Origin: Chrysochromulina parva
Taxonomy: Eukaryota > Haptophyta > Prymnesiales > Chrysochromulinaceae
Direction of reading: 5' to 3'
Length of the DNA: 42,608 nt
NCBI GenBank assembly: GCA_002887195.1
Contig: PJAB01000104.1
Coordinates: 1-42,608 of the forward strand
Positions 16,897-24,708 of this stretch are shown here, one piece after another. Under the pieces are notes generated by a model that was given only the letters and a program-made list of their open reading frames with translations, was not told where the DNA came from and did not search any database. Position 1 is the first letter of the stretch, and each line of letters opens with the position of its first letter. The translations under genes were made by a program, and so were the position numbers.

Positions 16897-17925
16897 TCAC
16901 CATGCCGAGGGCATCAGGCCGAGACCGGGCGTAGAGCGCTTGGCGGTGCCAAAGGTGGCTTTGGCAGAGGCGGCCTTGACGGATTCGACGTTGGGCTTGT
17001 AGCCCGGGCCGGGCGAGATGTACGTGTTTGTCGCGTTCGTCATGTCCACAGGCACCTTGCCGTGGAAGCAGTGGACAGAGTCGACGAACGCCGAGTCGCC
17101 TCGCTGTGTCGAGCCGAATGAGGCGGCGGGCGCGCGCCGTCTGCCAGCGAGGACGGCGCCATCGGAGAGCGTGGCGCCTAAGTTGTAGCTGCCCGGCCCG
17201 GGCGACTCCTGCTTGAGCATTGGTGGCTTCTTGATTGTGCCTGGCCCGCGTCCGCCAAAGGCAACTGTCGGCGCGCGCGGCTTGGCCGAGGCGTCTGACG
17301 GCTTGTACAGCGGACCTGGCGAAAAGTTTTGCCTGAGGCCGCCCGTGTCAGGATCGACCTGCCCGAGGTATTTGTGCCGGTCGTCCGCCAGGAAGGCGCC
17401 GCCCGCCGTCGTGTTCGTTTTCCCCGATGCGAACTTGTCGTTCGGTGTGTACAGTCCCGGTCCAGGCGCGATCGCTGCGCCCGAGCCCGGATCGACGCCA
17501 GAGGTATCGCGCCGCTGCACGGTGAAGGCTGACTTGCGCGAGGACGTGTGCACCAGGTCGTACCGCGGCATGTACCCCGGGCCGGGGCTCGTCGACGACT
17601 GCGGGTTGTACATGCCTGCCATGCCCGACGATGTCACCTCGAGCGGCTGCTGCGGGCCAAGGTACTTGAAGCGGTCCTCAGAGCCGAAGCGCGCGCCCAC
17701 GATGCGCGACTTTGTCGGCTCTGCCGACGGCGTGTACCGCCCGGGCCCGGGTCCGGCGAACTGCGGCAGGTCCGGGTTGTTGAATGCTCCCGGTGGTGGC
17801 GTCCACTTCGTTGGCGTCCGCCGCATGGAGGCGGAGGATTTGAGACCGGACGAGGCCGGCGCCGCGTACGGCGAGTCGCGCAGCTGCGGGGCCGACGAGG
17901 AGCTCCCCAAGGCCGCGCTCGCCAT
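16897..17925 (-). CDS. Sperm-tail PG-rich (STPGR/SHIPPO) repeat protein, 342 aa
   Basis: At least six proline-glycine-rich repeats are spread along the protein: GPGPGRYTPSAEP near 58-70, SPGPGYMPRYD, APGPGLYTPNDK, SPGPLYKPSD, SPGPGSYNLGA and SPGPGYKPNVES. This motif defines the ODF3/CIMAP family, whose members line the lumen of ciliary doublet microtubules or the sperm tail. A flagellar microtubule-associated role is therefore likely. Spacing between repeats is about 40-55 residues. ATG 17925 (MASAALGSSSS) was chosen: the frame extends further only to a TTG, and the initiator-like ATTCACAC lies inside that extension at 18025-18033. It fits with the CFAP46-like gene at 31401-39158 in indicating a motile flagellum. 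Confidence 0.9.
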   Translation of the reverse strand: MASAALGSSSSAPQLRDSPYAAPASSGLKSSASMRRTPTKWTPPPGAFNNPDLPQFAGPGPGRYTPSAEPTKSRIVGARFGSEDRFKYLGPQQPLEVTSSGMAGMYNPQSSTSPGPGYMPRYDLVHTSSRKSAFTVQRRDTSGVDPGSGAAIAPGPGLYTPNDKFASGKTNTTAGGAFLADDRHKYLGQVDPDTGGLRQNFSPGPLYKPSDASAKPRAPTVAFGGRGPGTIKKPPMLKQESPGPGSYNLGATLSDGAVLAGRRRAPAASFGSTQRGDSAFVDSVHCFHGKVPVDMTNATNTYISPGPGYKPNVESVKAASAKATFGTAKRSTPGLGLMPSAW

Positions 17926-18024
17926 GGCTGCTGCGCGTGCCAGACGAAGGCGTGCCAGACGAAGGCTCGGACCTGAACCCGATGCGTCCTTCAACTTCAA
18001 CTGCTGTGCGTTCTTGGACCTGAA

Positions 18025-18060
18025 GTGTGAATTATAACCAATTGCCTGTGAACTATAACC
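18025..18060 (-). promoter_or_regulatory. Doubled initiator-like motif before STPGR gene
   Basis: Plus-strand GTGTGAATTATAACCA at 18025-18040 and TGTGAACTATAACCA at 18047-18061; in minus-strand sense these read TGGTTATA(A/G)TTCACA. They lie about 100-135 bases before the ATG at 17925. Confidence 0.5.
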
Positions 18061-18181
18061 ATGGAGTTTAGTTCTGCTGTTCAACACAACGCTCAATCAC
18101 GTTCACATTCACATTCATTTGCCACGCGGCAAGACGCACGACCAAATAACCTCCGGACCAACTTCACCTGAAGCGCGTAAT

Positions 18182-18203
18182 AAGCGCGCTCAACACGACG
18201 CGT
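18182..18203 (+). repeat. Distant copy of left-edge repeat core
   Basis: AAGCGCGCTCAACACGACGC plus GT aligns to the minus-strand sense of R0 (AAGCGCTCAACACGGCGCGT) with one 2-bp insertion and one substitution. The self-complementary ends (GCGCG and CGCGT) keep the hairpin potential. No small ORF accompanies it. Confidence 0.5.
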
Positions 18204-18479
18204 GATGAACGCCATATGTTAGTACCGTTCGCATACGTTACTTTAATTGCGACACATGCAATTTACAAGCAGCAAGAAAGCACTGCGCCTGCGAGAATTG
18301 AAGCGAACGACCCCCCAAACACCTCCACCAGAGAGTCCAATCTTGAATCTTGTTGCAGCCTCGCGCCTCGGTGTGTTGCAGCGGACGCGTTTCAGTCGCA
18401 CCAGGTCTCGCCCTCCACATACTCCGAGCGTGAACCATGGTCCGCTTCAGCGCTTCTCCTCACCTTCGTGCGCCTTCGC

Positions 18480-19712
18480 TCACGAGCAGTTGTCGGGATT
18501 CAGTTTGCAGTCGAGGCAGTAGTTCACATCCGCAATCGACATCTCCGTGCCGAAGCTTGGCGTGTGATGCAGGTGCGCCTGGCTCTCGGGCGGGTGCTGG
18601 CTGAAGATCGCCTCCACATGGGGCTTGAGCGCCACCGCTAGGTACTCGGGGATGCCGGAGAGAGGGTACGAGCCCGTCGGCGGGAACTCAGCAGCGACCA
18701 CCTCGAACCAGTAGCCGTACTTGCGGTCGATGATGGGCATGAAGCCAAAGGCGCCTGGGTCGAAGTGCGAGCGCGCGTCCGCACATGCGTCGGTGAAACC
18801 GTCGACCGAGTCGAAGCATAGGAGAAAGTGGCCGAATGCATAGTTGCCGTAGAGGCCATACTTGTCCGAGTTGAAGGGCGTCGCGTCCTTCTCGGACTCG
18901 AGGACAATCTGGGCCGAGGGGAACTTGTACGAAACCACGCCGCGCAGGAACCTGGCGTAATCGGCACCCGTGGTCCTGAGTCCAGCAGCAAACTCGGGGC
19001 ACTTACCCGAATAGCGGCTTTGCGTCATGTTGAGCGGATCGAAAAGATACTTGTGGATGACCTGCTCGATCGAGAGGCCGGATGCGGCGACGGCCAGCCC
19101 GGCGGCCACCTGCAGATGATTCGAATTGTAAGACCAGACATGACCCGGACGGCCGATCAGCGGCACCTCCTCATAGATTGAGCGAGCGCACTCTGAGATC
19201 TCACCGGTTTCCTCATTGCAGGCCGTGGTGGTGTTGCCCACACGTGGCTCAGCTGAACCGTATTTTATCATGCGCCACTTTCGCGCCGCACGGCCATTTC
19301 CATCGTCACCTGGATCGCCGCTGCCGAAGCCGGAGGTGAATGTGAGTAAATGACGCAGGGTGATCTCTGACCGCATGTCCAGCGGATTGGATGTCCAGTA
19401 TTTCAGATATTTGTGCACCGGATCGTCGAGGGAGGCGATGGTGCCGTCAGCCACGAGGCCGGCAAACATCATGGCCGATGGCCACTTGGACGTCGAGCCC
19501 GTTGGAATCTGCGTCTCCATGCTGAATTTGCCGCCCTCGTATTGGAACAGCTGGCCGTGCTCGGCAGTGCCGATGGACACCGCATATTCCGTCGTGAATT
19601 TCCAGCCGCTGAGGAGTTGACGGATCGGCTCCCAGGTGAACGGGTCGCGCGGGCCCGCAGCTGCGGCGTGACCAATCGACAACAACGCTAGGAACGAGGT
19701 GCAGGAAGACAT
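18480..19712 (-). CDS. Secreted serine beta-lactamase-family hydrolase, 410 aa
   Basis: Member of the serine beta-lactamase/penicillin-binding protein fold (class C beta-lactamase/esterase group). Residues 1-19 (MSSCTSFLALLSIGHAAAA) form a signal peptide. The nucleophile motif SxxK is STSK at 73-76. The second motif Y-x-N-type is YNSN at 195-198 in the context GHVWSYNSNHLQVAAGLA. LRHLLTFTSGFGSGD (119-133) is the usual LLTHTSG block. The third KTG/HxG motif is not evident; YAFGHFLL near 295 is a weak candidate. Eukaryotic relatives are mostly secreted esterases or peptidases of unknown substrate, so antibiotic resistance is not implied. The C-terminal tail has several Cys (NYCLDCKLNPDNC), probably disulfides. 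An initiator-like motif at 19881-19891 lies about 170 bases upstream. Confidence 0.9.
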   Translation of the reverse strand: MSSCTSFLALLSIGHAAAAGPRDPFTWEPIRQLLSGWKFTTEYAVSIGTAEHGQLFQYEGGKFSMETQIPTGSTSKWPSAMMFAGLVADGTIASLDDPVHKYLKYWTSNPLDMRSEITLRHLLTFTSGFGSGDPGDDGNGRAARKWRMIKYGSAEPRVGNTTTACNEETGEISECARSIYEEVPLIGRPGHVWSYNSNHLQVAAGLAVAASGLSIEQVIHKYLFDPLNMTQSRYSGKCPEFAAGLRTTGADYARFLRGVVSYKFPSAQIVLESEKDATPFNSDKYGLYGNYAFGHFLLCFDSVDGFTDACADARSHFDPGAFGFMPIIDRKYGYWFEVVAAEFPPTGSYPLSGIPEYLAVALKPHVEAIFSQHPPESQAHLHHTPSFGTEMSIADVNYCLDCKLNPDNCS

Positions 19713-19880
19713 TTTAGTTTCGGCGCGTCTTCGGCTGACGAAACCAGGATCTATTGCTGTCTATCGGGGACGCCGGTCAGGCGCCGGTAAGGCGATGATG
19801 TGCCGGCTGGGTCAGCGGCGGGCAAGGGGGCGGAGAGGGGTGCGGTGTTGACGAAGAGAGGGCTATAATCCCAGCATAAA

Positions 19881-19891
19881 GTGTGAATGCC
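19881..19891 (-). promoter_or_regulatory. Initiator-like motif before beta-lactamase-family gene
   Basis: Minus-strand GGCATTCACAC between the stop of the upstream gene (19907) and the ATG at 19712. Confidence 0.4.
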
Positions 19892-19906
19892 TACCAACTC
19901 CCGGTG

Positions 19907-20851
19907 TCAACCGCCCTGCCCTTCGTCCGCCCCATCGTCTTCCTCCCCTAGCTCGATCATCGAATGAGAGTCTCTCAGCCCCTCCGCAGCCTCCTCGTTC
20001 TCCTCGAGCAGGACGCGCTCCTCGAGCTCGTACTGCTTCTCGGCACGCAGTCGAGTGCCGAGCACCTTGTGCGCGCCGTCGTACCCCGTGTCCTCCTCGT
20101 CGATCGCCAGCAGCCGCTCGAGCGCCGGCCGCGGCACGTACTCGCTCCGTGGCAGCCGGCTGCGCTCGAGGAGACCCTCGGCCGCGCACAGCTGGAGCAC
20201 CTCGTCGAGGGCACGCACGGCCACGTCGAGATAGAAGCGCGCCTCGAGCGCCGCGAGCATGCCTAGGTTTGAACGTAGCTTCCATAGCGCCTGAGACGCG
20301 TCCGCCTGCGCGCCGCAATGCCGCCAGCCACATGCGCCCCACTGCCAGCCGACGGCGGCGCGTGCCTCGTGGCTGAGCACGCGCGAGCTCGCGAGGACCG
20401 TCGCGGCTGCCTCGAGCTCGCCAATGAGTGCCGCCGGCACCGCCGCGTCAAGCTCGCGTAGCCGCGCATCCTCGCGCGCCAGCGCCTCCGCCGCAACCAA
20501 GGCCAACCGCACGCGCAGCAGCCGCTCGGCCGCGGCGGCCGTCTGCTCGCGCCCGGCCGGCTCGCGGCGCAGCGCGTGCCATTCCGCCTCTAGGCGCCGC
20601 CGTGACGGCGCGAGCTCGTTGGACGAGCGCAGCTGTGCTGCGAGTGGGTCCGCCTCGAACTCGAGTGGCCGGCGGAGCAGCGCTCCCTGCGCGCCAAGGG
20701 CCGCCGCTGCCGTTGCGAGCGCCGCGACGCCGCCGAGGATCCCCGTCGTTTCCAGTGCCATGCGCAGAACGGCGGCCCGCCCGAGGGCGCGATCCTCCAA
20801 TGGAGCGCGCAGCGCGAGGGCGGCCACGACTAGGAGGACGGCCGAGCACAT
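19907..20851 (-). CDS. Unknown protein with N-terminal hydrophobic segments, 314 aa
   Basis: I do not recognise the family. Residues 1-16 (MCSAVLLVVAALALRAP) resemble a signal peptide; a second hydrophobic stretch at 35-58 (TGILGGVAALATAAAALGAQGALL) could be a membrane helix. The rest is Ala/Arg/Glu-rich and probably alpha-helical, with GWQWGACGWRHCGAQ (167-181) and an acidic C-terminus (ELGEEDDGADEGQGG). A bipartite plastid-type leader is possible but no diagnostic Phe is present at the cleavage point. The ATG at 20851 lies only three bases after GTTCACAAA, so the 5' leader may be very short. Its promoter is homologous to that of the WW gene. Confidence 0.7.
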   Translation of the reverse strand: MCSAVLLVVAALALRAPLEDRALGRAAVLRMALETTGILGGVAALATAAAALGAQGALLRRPLEFEADPLAAQLRSSNELAPSRRRLEAEWHALRREPAGREQTAAAAERLLRVRLALVAAEALAREDARLRELDAAVPAALIGELEAAATVLASSRVLSHEARAAVGWQWGACGWRHCGAQADASQALWKLRSNLGMLAALEARFYLDVAVRALDEVLQLCAAEGLLERSRLPRSEYVPRPALERLLAIDEEDTGYDGAHKVLGTRLRAEKQYELEERVLLEENEEAAEGLRDSHSMIELGEEDDGADEGQGG

Positions 20852-20853
20852 TT

Positions 20854-20864
20854 TGTGAACTGGC
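20854..20864 (-). promoter_or_regulatory. Initiator-like motif abutting start codon
   Basis: Minus-strand GCCAGTTCACA, immediately followed by AA and ATG. If transcription began here the leader would be only a few bases. Confidence 0.4.
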
Positions 20865-20899
20865 TGTTCACACTCGGCCGTGCGTAGTGCAAAGGAAAA

Positions 20900-20944
20900 A
20901 GGTGTTGAGGAGCGTGGGCCTCCAATGAGATAAATTTGGGGTTC
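20900..20944 (-). promoter_or_regulatory. Shared upstream promoter block, copy 2
   Basis: 45 bp aligning without gaps to 10384-10428 with five substitutions. It lies about 36 bp from the initiator-like motif at 20854-20864. Confidence 0.7.
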
Positions 20945-21364
20945 GTTGAGGTAGTCGTCGTCGCGCTTACTGTCGCCCCCTATACTCAGACAATAAGCAG
21001 ATGCTCAGAGTACGAATAGTCACACACAGTATCTCGCCGGACACGGAAATATTGAAATCCGAGAGAGAGAAGAGCGCGATCGAGAAGAGAGTTGTTCCGA
21101 TCTCGCGAGAACTTATTTGACGCACAGTCACACGACACAGACCCGACACAGAAGGTCTCTTGTTCCCTCACTGTAAGCTGTCGTCACGGCGACCACATCC
21201 CTCCCGCAACCATCTCGACCAATAACACGAACGACCCGCGCCTGGGGGCTGGGGAACGTACACAGCCCTTTCCACCGCAGTCAGCCTCACCGATCCGCCG
21301 CCCTCACAGTCATTACGACGACCTCTCGCGGCTGGCTGGCGCCCCGAGCGCCGAGGACTTGTGA

Positions 21365-22936
21365 TCAGCCGCTATGTGGTGCGGAGGCAAACGCACGCTT
21401 CATGGCGGCCTTGGAGGAGGCGCCAGCCTCATACATGGGCGCGCTCGTGTGGTTGGAGCGTTGCATCTGATGCGACATCGCGCTCATCTTGCTCATCTTC
21501 GAGCCGAGCGACCGGTAGACCCTTTCTTCATCATACTGCATGTGGAGCTGCTGTACCTCGAGCACGAGGCCACCGCAGAGCGCCGAGTTAGCGCTCGGTG
21601 AGCCCTGGACAACCCGTGCGCAGTGCTCGAGGACCGCGCGACCTTCGGCCAGCTGGCCCGCATCCCCAAGCATAGCCGCTCTCTCCATACTCTCCGCCAC
21701 AAGCATCCGGTTGCGCTGCGCGTCGAGCTTGAGATCGCAAGGTTGGTCAGGGGGCGTTGCCGCGGGGCGCGCGAGTGCGAGCGTGGTCGTTGCCTCCTCG
21801 AAGCGCGCGTTCGCTACGTGGAAGTAGCGGAGCGTTGCCCGCACCACTGGGGTGGGCGCTGACAAATCCGCCTCCATGCCCGCTGCCAGGGCGGGCACCC
21901 GGAGCTCAAAGAGAACGTCTTTCGCGTCCTCGGCGTACAGATCGCCAAGCTCGAGACGGTGCGCCGCCGGGCTCGGGGCCGCGCACATCCTGTACTGCCC
22001 GAGCACCTTTGCGATCTCGTAGGGGGCCTCTGGAGTGTCGATTGGCTCGAGGGTGAGCGTGGCATTCTGTGCCACGATGCTCACGAGGCCACCAAGGCAG
22101 TCGGCGAACGAGTTGGGGATGTCATCGACACCCTGGATGAAATAGTACTGGGCGGCGGTGGCCTCAGCGACGGCACGGAGCATGTCCTCATTGTGCTCCT
22201 CGCCGAATCCGAAGGTGAAGCACGCCGCGCTTGTGGCCGCCGAGCCGAGCGCGCCCTGCAGCGCGCTGACGAGCGGCGCGGTCTCGACGATGCCGTGATT
22301 GGCGAGGCCGTCGGTGAAGAGCATGATGGCGCGCGTGCGCCCCTGACCGCCACCGTTCGGCAGCTGGCTGAGCATGTCGACGCCCTTGAGCAGCCCGCCG
22401 CTCAAGTTCGTCGAGCCACCCGGGGCTAAACGACCGATGACCTCCTGGGCGTGCTGGCACCCGGCGGCGGTCATTGGCTGCATCGCAATCTCTTCGATGG
22501 CCGTGTTGTCAAACGAGACGCACCCAAATCGATCTTCGCTCGTCAGGCCGGCGCGTGTGACGAGTAGCGTGAGTGTTTTCCGCATGAGCTCGATCTTTAC
22601 GCCTGACATTGAGCCGGAACGGTCCACCACGGCGATGAGGTCGAGCGGGGGTCGAGCGGCCACGGCCGCGGGAGCGGCGGGTGCTGTGAGGCTGGCCATG
22701 GCTAGTAGCGTGGTATCCTTTCCAAAGGCGAAGGCGGGCTTCTCAATGGCGGATGTGATGGTGCACGGCGGCATCAAGGTGGGCGGATCGGGGGCAGGCG
22801 GCTCTACAGTCGCCGGAGATTGGTCGACTGGGCGAGCGATGATGTCGACCTGCATGAACTCCTCTTCGAGCTGGCTCTGCGGTGTCGGCGCGGGCGGGGG
22901 CGCCATGGGCGCGTTGAAGAATGGCAAGAAGGGCAT
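21365..22936 (-). CDS. Von Willebrand factor A domain protein, 523 aa
   Basis: VWA domain at about residues 97-285. The metal-ion-dependent adhesion site is intact: DRSGSMSG at 105-112 (DxSxS), the Thr in GGSTNLSGGL near 175, and FTDGLANHG near 210. The part after it (about 290-420) is beta-rich with RVPALAAGMEADL, then a helical region resembling the C-terminal part of copine/inter-alpha-inhibitor-like or Ubox-VWA proteins of plants and algae (DAQRNRMLVAESMERAAML, LQQLHMQYDEERVYRSLG). There is no signal peptide, so it is probably cytosolic, and the N-terminus is Pro-rich and disordered. The partner or complex is unknown. ATG 22936. Confidence 0.9.
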   Translation of the reverse strand: MPFLPFFNAPMAPPPAPTPQSQLEEEFMQVDIIARPVDQSPATVEPPAPDPPTLMPPCTITSAIEKPAFAFGKDTTLLAMASLTAPAAPAAVAARPPLDLIAVVDRSGSMSGVKIELMRKTLTLLVTRAGLTSEDRFGCVSFDNTAIEEIAMQPMTAAGCQHAQEVIGRLAPGGSTNLSGGLLKGVDMLSQLPNGGGQGRTRAIMLFTDGLANHGIVETAPLVSALQGALGSAATSAACFTFGFGEEHNEDMLRAVAEATAAQYYFIQGVDDIPNSFADCLGGLVSIVAQNATLTLEPIDTPEAPYEIAKVLGQYRMCAAPSPAAHRLELGDLYAEDAKDVLFELRVPALAAGMEADLSAPTPVVRATLRYFHVANARFEEATTTLALARPAATPPDQPCDLKLDAQRNRMLVAESMERAAMLGDAGQLAEGRAVLEHCARVVQGSPSANSALCGGLVLEVQQLHMQYDEERVYRSLGSKMSKMSAMSHQMQRSNHTSAPMYEAGASSKAAMKRAFASAPHSG

Positions 22937-23177
22937 GGCTCGCTTTTCTTTTCAGCGAGGTGCTTGATTTCTTCCCGCTTGTTCATGGGACGCTCGAGGT
23001 TTCCTACTCGACAAACTTTTGTCAACACTTCGACGAAAAAAGGCCAGGACCACGGACTCACAGCCTCAGCCTGAGCCTCCACGGCATTGTGCTCCCCTTC
23101 GCATGGTTGATTCGTCATTCGACAAACCACGCACCCCAACCCCGAATCGCATCCCCCGAGCCCCTTACTTCACGCCA

Positions 23178-24521
23178 TCAATAGGTGACCACTGCCCGGA
23201 GAACCTTGCCCGAGTGCATCGCGTCGATTGCGTCCATGATGGCACCCACGCCCTGGAAGCGGTGCGTGATGTACGGCGCGAGCGGCAGCTTGTCGTCGAG
23301 GTACTCGTTCACCAGCTTGGGCACCTCGGTACGCGACTTGATGCCGCCGAATGCAGTGCCCACCCAGCGGCGGCCGGTGACGAGTTGGAATGGGCGCGTC
23401 GATATCTCCTGCCCAGCAGCCGCCACGCCGATGACGCACGAAGTGCCCCAGCCGCGGTGGGCTGCCTCGAGCGCCGCGCGCATCACGGCGGTGTTGCCCG
23501 TGCAGTCAAAGGTGTAGTCGAGCCCCCAGGTGGTGCGGCTGACGAGCTCTTGCTGCACGGGCTTCTCGCACTCGCTCGGGTTGAGCGTGTCGGTCGCCCC
23601 GAACTCGAGCGCCGCACCAAACTTGTCTGGGTTCGTATCGATCGCCCAGATGCGCCGAGCACCAGCAGCCTTGGCAGCCTGAACGCACGCGAGGCCGACC
23701 GCTCCCAAACCAAAGACACCCACAGTGGAACCTGGCTCGACGGCGGTCGTCTTACGCACGGCGCCTACCCCCGTGGTCACACCGCATCCCAAAAGACACA
23801 CGGTCGCGAGGTCGGCGCGTGGGTCCACCTTGGCGCAACTGATCTCGGCGACGACCGTGTACTCGGAGAAGGTCGAACAGCCCATGAAGTGATGAATGGG
23901 CGTGCCATCGGATGCGATGGCAAAGCGGCTCGTGCCGTCGGGCATCACGCCCTGCCCTTGCGTCGTGCGGATGCGCGGGCATAGGTTGGTCTTCGACGAT
24001 GCACAGAAGATGCAATCGGGCTGTCGACACTCGGGTGTGTAGCACGGGATCACGTGGTCCCCTGGCTTGACGGACGTGACGCCCTCGCCGACGGACTCGA
24101 CGATCGCACCCGCCTCGTGCCCGAGGATGCATGGGAACCGCCCCTCGGGGTCCGAGCCCTCGAGCGTGTATAGGTCCGTATGGCACAATGCATTAGCAAC
24201 GACCTTGAGGCGCACCTCGCCAGGGCGCGGCGGCGCCACCTTGACCTTGGTGATTCGGACGTCGTCGACTCCAAAGGCGACCGCCGCGTCGCACTCGATC
24301 GTCTCGCCCGTGCCAGAAGCCGAGAAGCTGATTGGTCGGCGCACCGCGCCCGCGCCACCATTCGATGGTGCCACCCATGACGCGGCCCCCGAGGGCGGTG
24401 CACAGCACGCGCAGCCGGAGCCGTGCAGCGCCGAGGATCGCGATGCTAAAGATCGCTTAGCGGCGAAGGAAAACGCCGCGCAGGAAGGCGAGAGCGAGCG
24501 AGCGCGTGTGATGGAGCGCAT
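23178..24521 (-). CDS. ADH5: Class III alcohol dehydrogenase (S-hydroxymethylglutathione dehydrogenase)
   Basis: Predicted to oxidise S-hydroxymethylglutathione with NAD (formaldehyde detoxification) and to reduce S-nitrosoglutathione. Catalytic zinc ligands are in ALCHTD, GHEAGAIVESVGEGV and LLGCGVTTG. The structural zinc site is the four-Cys cluster CRQPDCIFCASSKTNLC. The Rossmann motif is GVFGLGAVGLA and IDTNPDKF provides the acidic NAD-selecting residue. TTQGQGVMPDGTSRF and TAFGGIKSR are hallmarks of class III. Beyond the usual ~375 residues it carries about 70 extra N-terminal residues rich in Arg, Ser and Ala with no acidic residue (MRSITRARSLSPSCAAFSFA), consistent with an organelle transit peptide. 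ATG 24521 was chosen because the frame before it begins only at TTG. It diverges from the gene at 24709. Confidence 0.96.
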   Translation of the reverse strand: MRSITRARSLSPSCAAFSFAAKRSLASRSSALHGSGCACCAPPSGAASWVAPSNGGAGAVRRPISFSASGTGETIECDAAVAFGVDDVRITKVKVAPPRPGEVRLKVVANALCHTDLYTLEGSDPEGRFPCILGHEAGAIVESVGEGVTSVKPGDHVIPCYTPECRQPDCIFCASSKTNLCPRIRTTQGQGVMPDGTSRFAIASDGTPIHHFMGCSTFSEYTVVAEISCAKVDPRADLATVCLLGCGVTTGVGAVRKTTAVEPGSTVGVFGLGAVGLACVQAAKAAGARRIWAIDTNPDKFGAALEFGATDTLNPSECEKPVQQELVSRTTWGLDYTFDCTGNTAVMRAALEAAHRGWGTSCVIGVAAAGQEISTRPFQLVTGRRWVGTAFGGIKSRTEVPKLVNEYLDDKLPLAPYITHRFQGVGAIMDAIDAMHSGKVLRAVVTY

Positions 24522-24708
24522 GGAGATCAATCAAATCAAGTCAAGTCAAGTCTAGTCAAGTCATTTCGGAGAGACTGAGCCTCTCCAAACCAATTACGGT
24601 AGGAAAGAAAAATCGTCCCTGCCGCGGCTCGACGCGATTTCGTCGCGATTTTACCGGGTACCGCGGAACGACCGCGCGGAAGGGGCATTGTCGTCATTGT
24701 CGCGGCCG
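24522..24708. promoter_or_regulatory. 187-bp divergent promoter region with TCAAG repeats
   Basis: Between the ATGs of the ADH and the large EF-hand gene. It contains a run of TCAAG units (about 24536-24560, one reading TCTAG) in the ADH leader. No TTCACA motif is seen. Confidence 0.55.

Larger units (their letters stand above)
17926..18479. other. Intergenic region with initiator motifs and stray hairpin
   Basis: 554 bp between two minus-strand genes, AT-richer than its surroundings. It holds the two TGTGAA(T/C)TATAACCA copies at 18026-18060 and a distant relative of the left-edge repeat core at 18182-18203. No gene is supported. Confidence 0.6.
20852..21364. other. Intergenic region, AT-richer, shared promoter at left
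   Basis: 513 bp upstream of the gene at 20851 and downstream of the VWA gene. The left 110 bp are homologous to the WW-gene promoter. The rest has no supported gene; a 90-codon plus frame begins only at TTG. Confidence 0.6.

Noticed and set aside
18480..19712. Antibiotic-resistance beta-lactamase
   Set aside because: The fold and SxxK are present, but the third motif is not evident, it has a eukaryotic context, and family members in eukaryotes are esterases or peptidases.
21092..21364. 90-codon plus-strand frame ending at 21364
   Set aside because: It opens only at TTG, has no ATG, no domain and low complexity.
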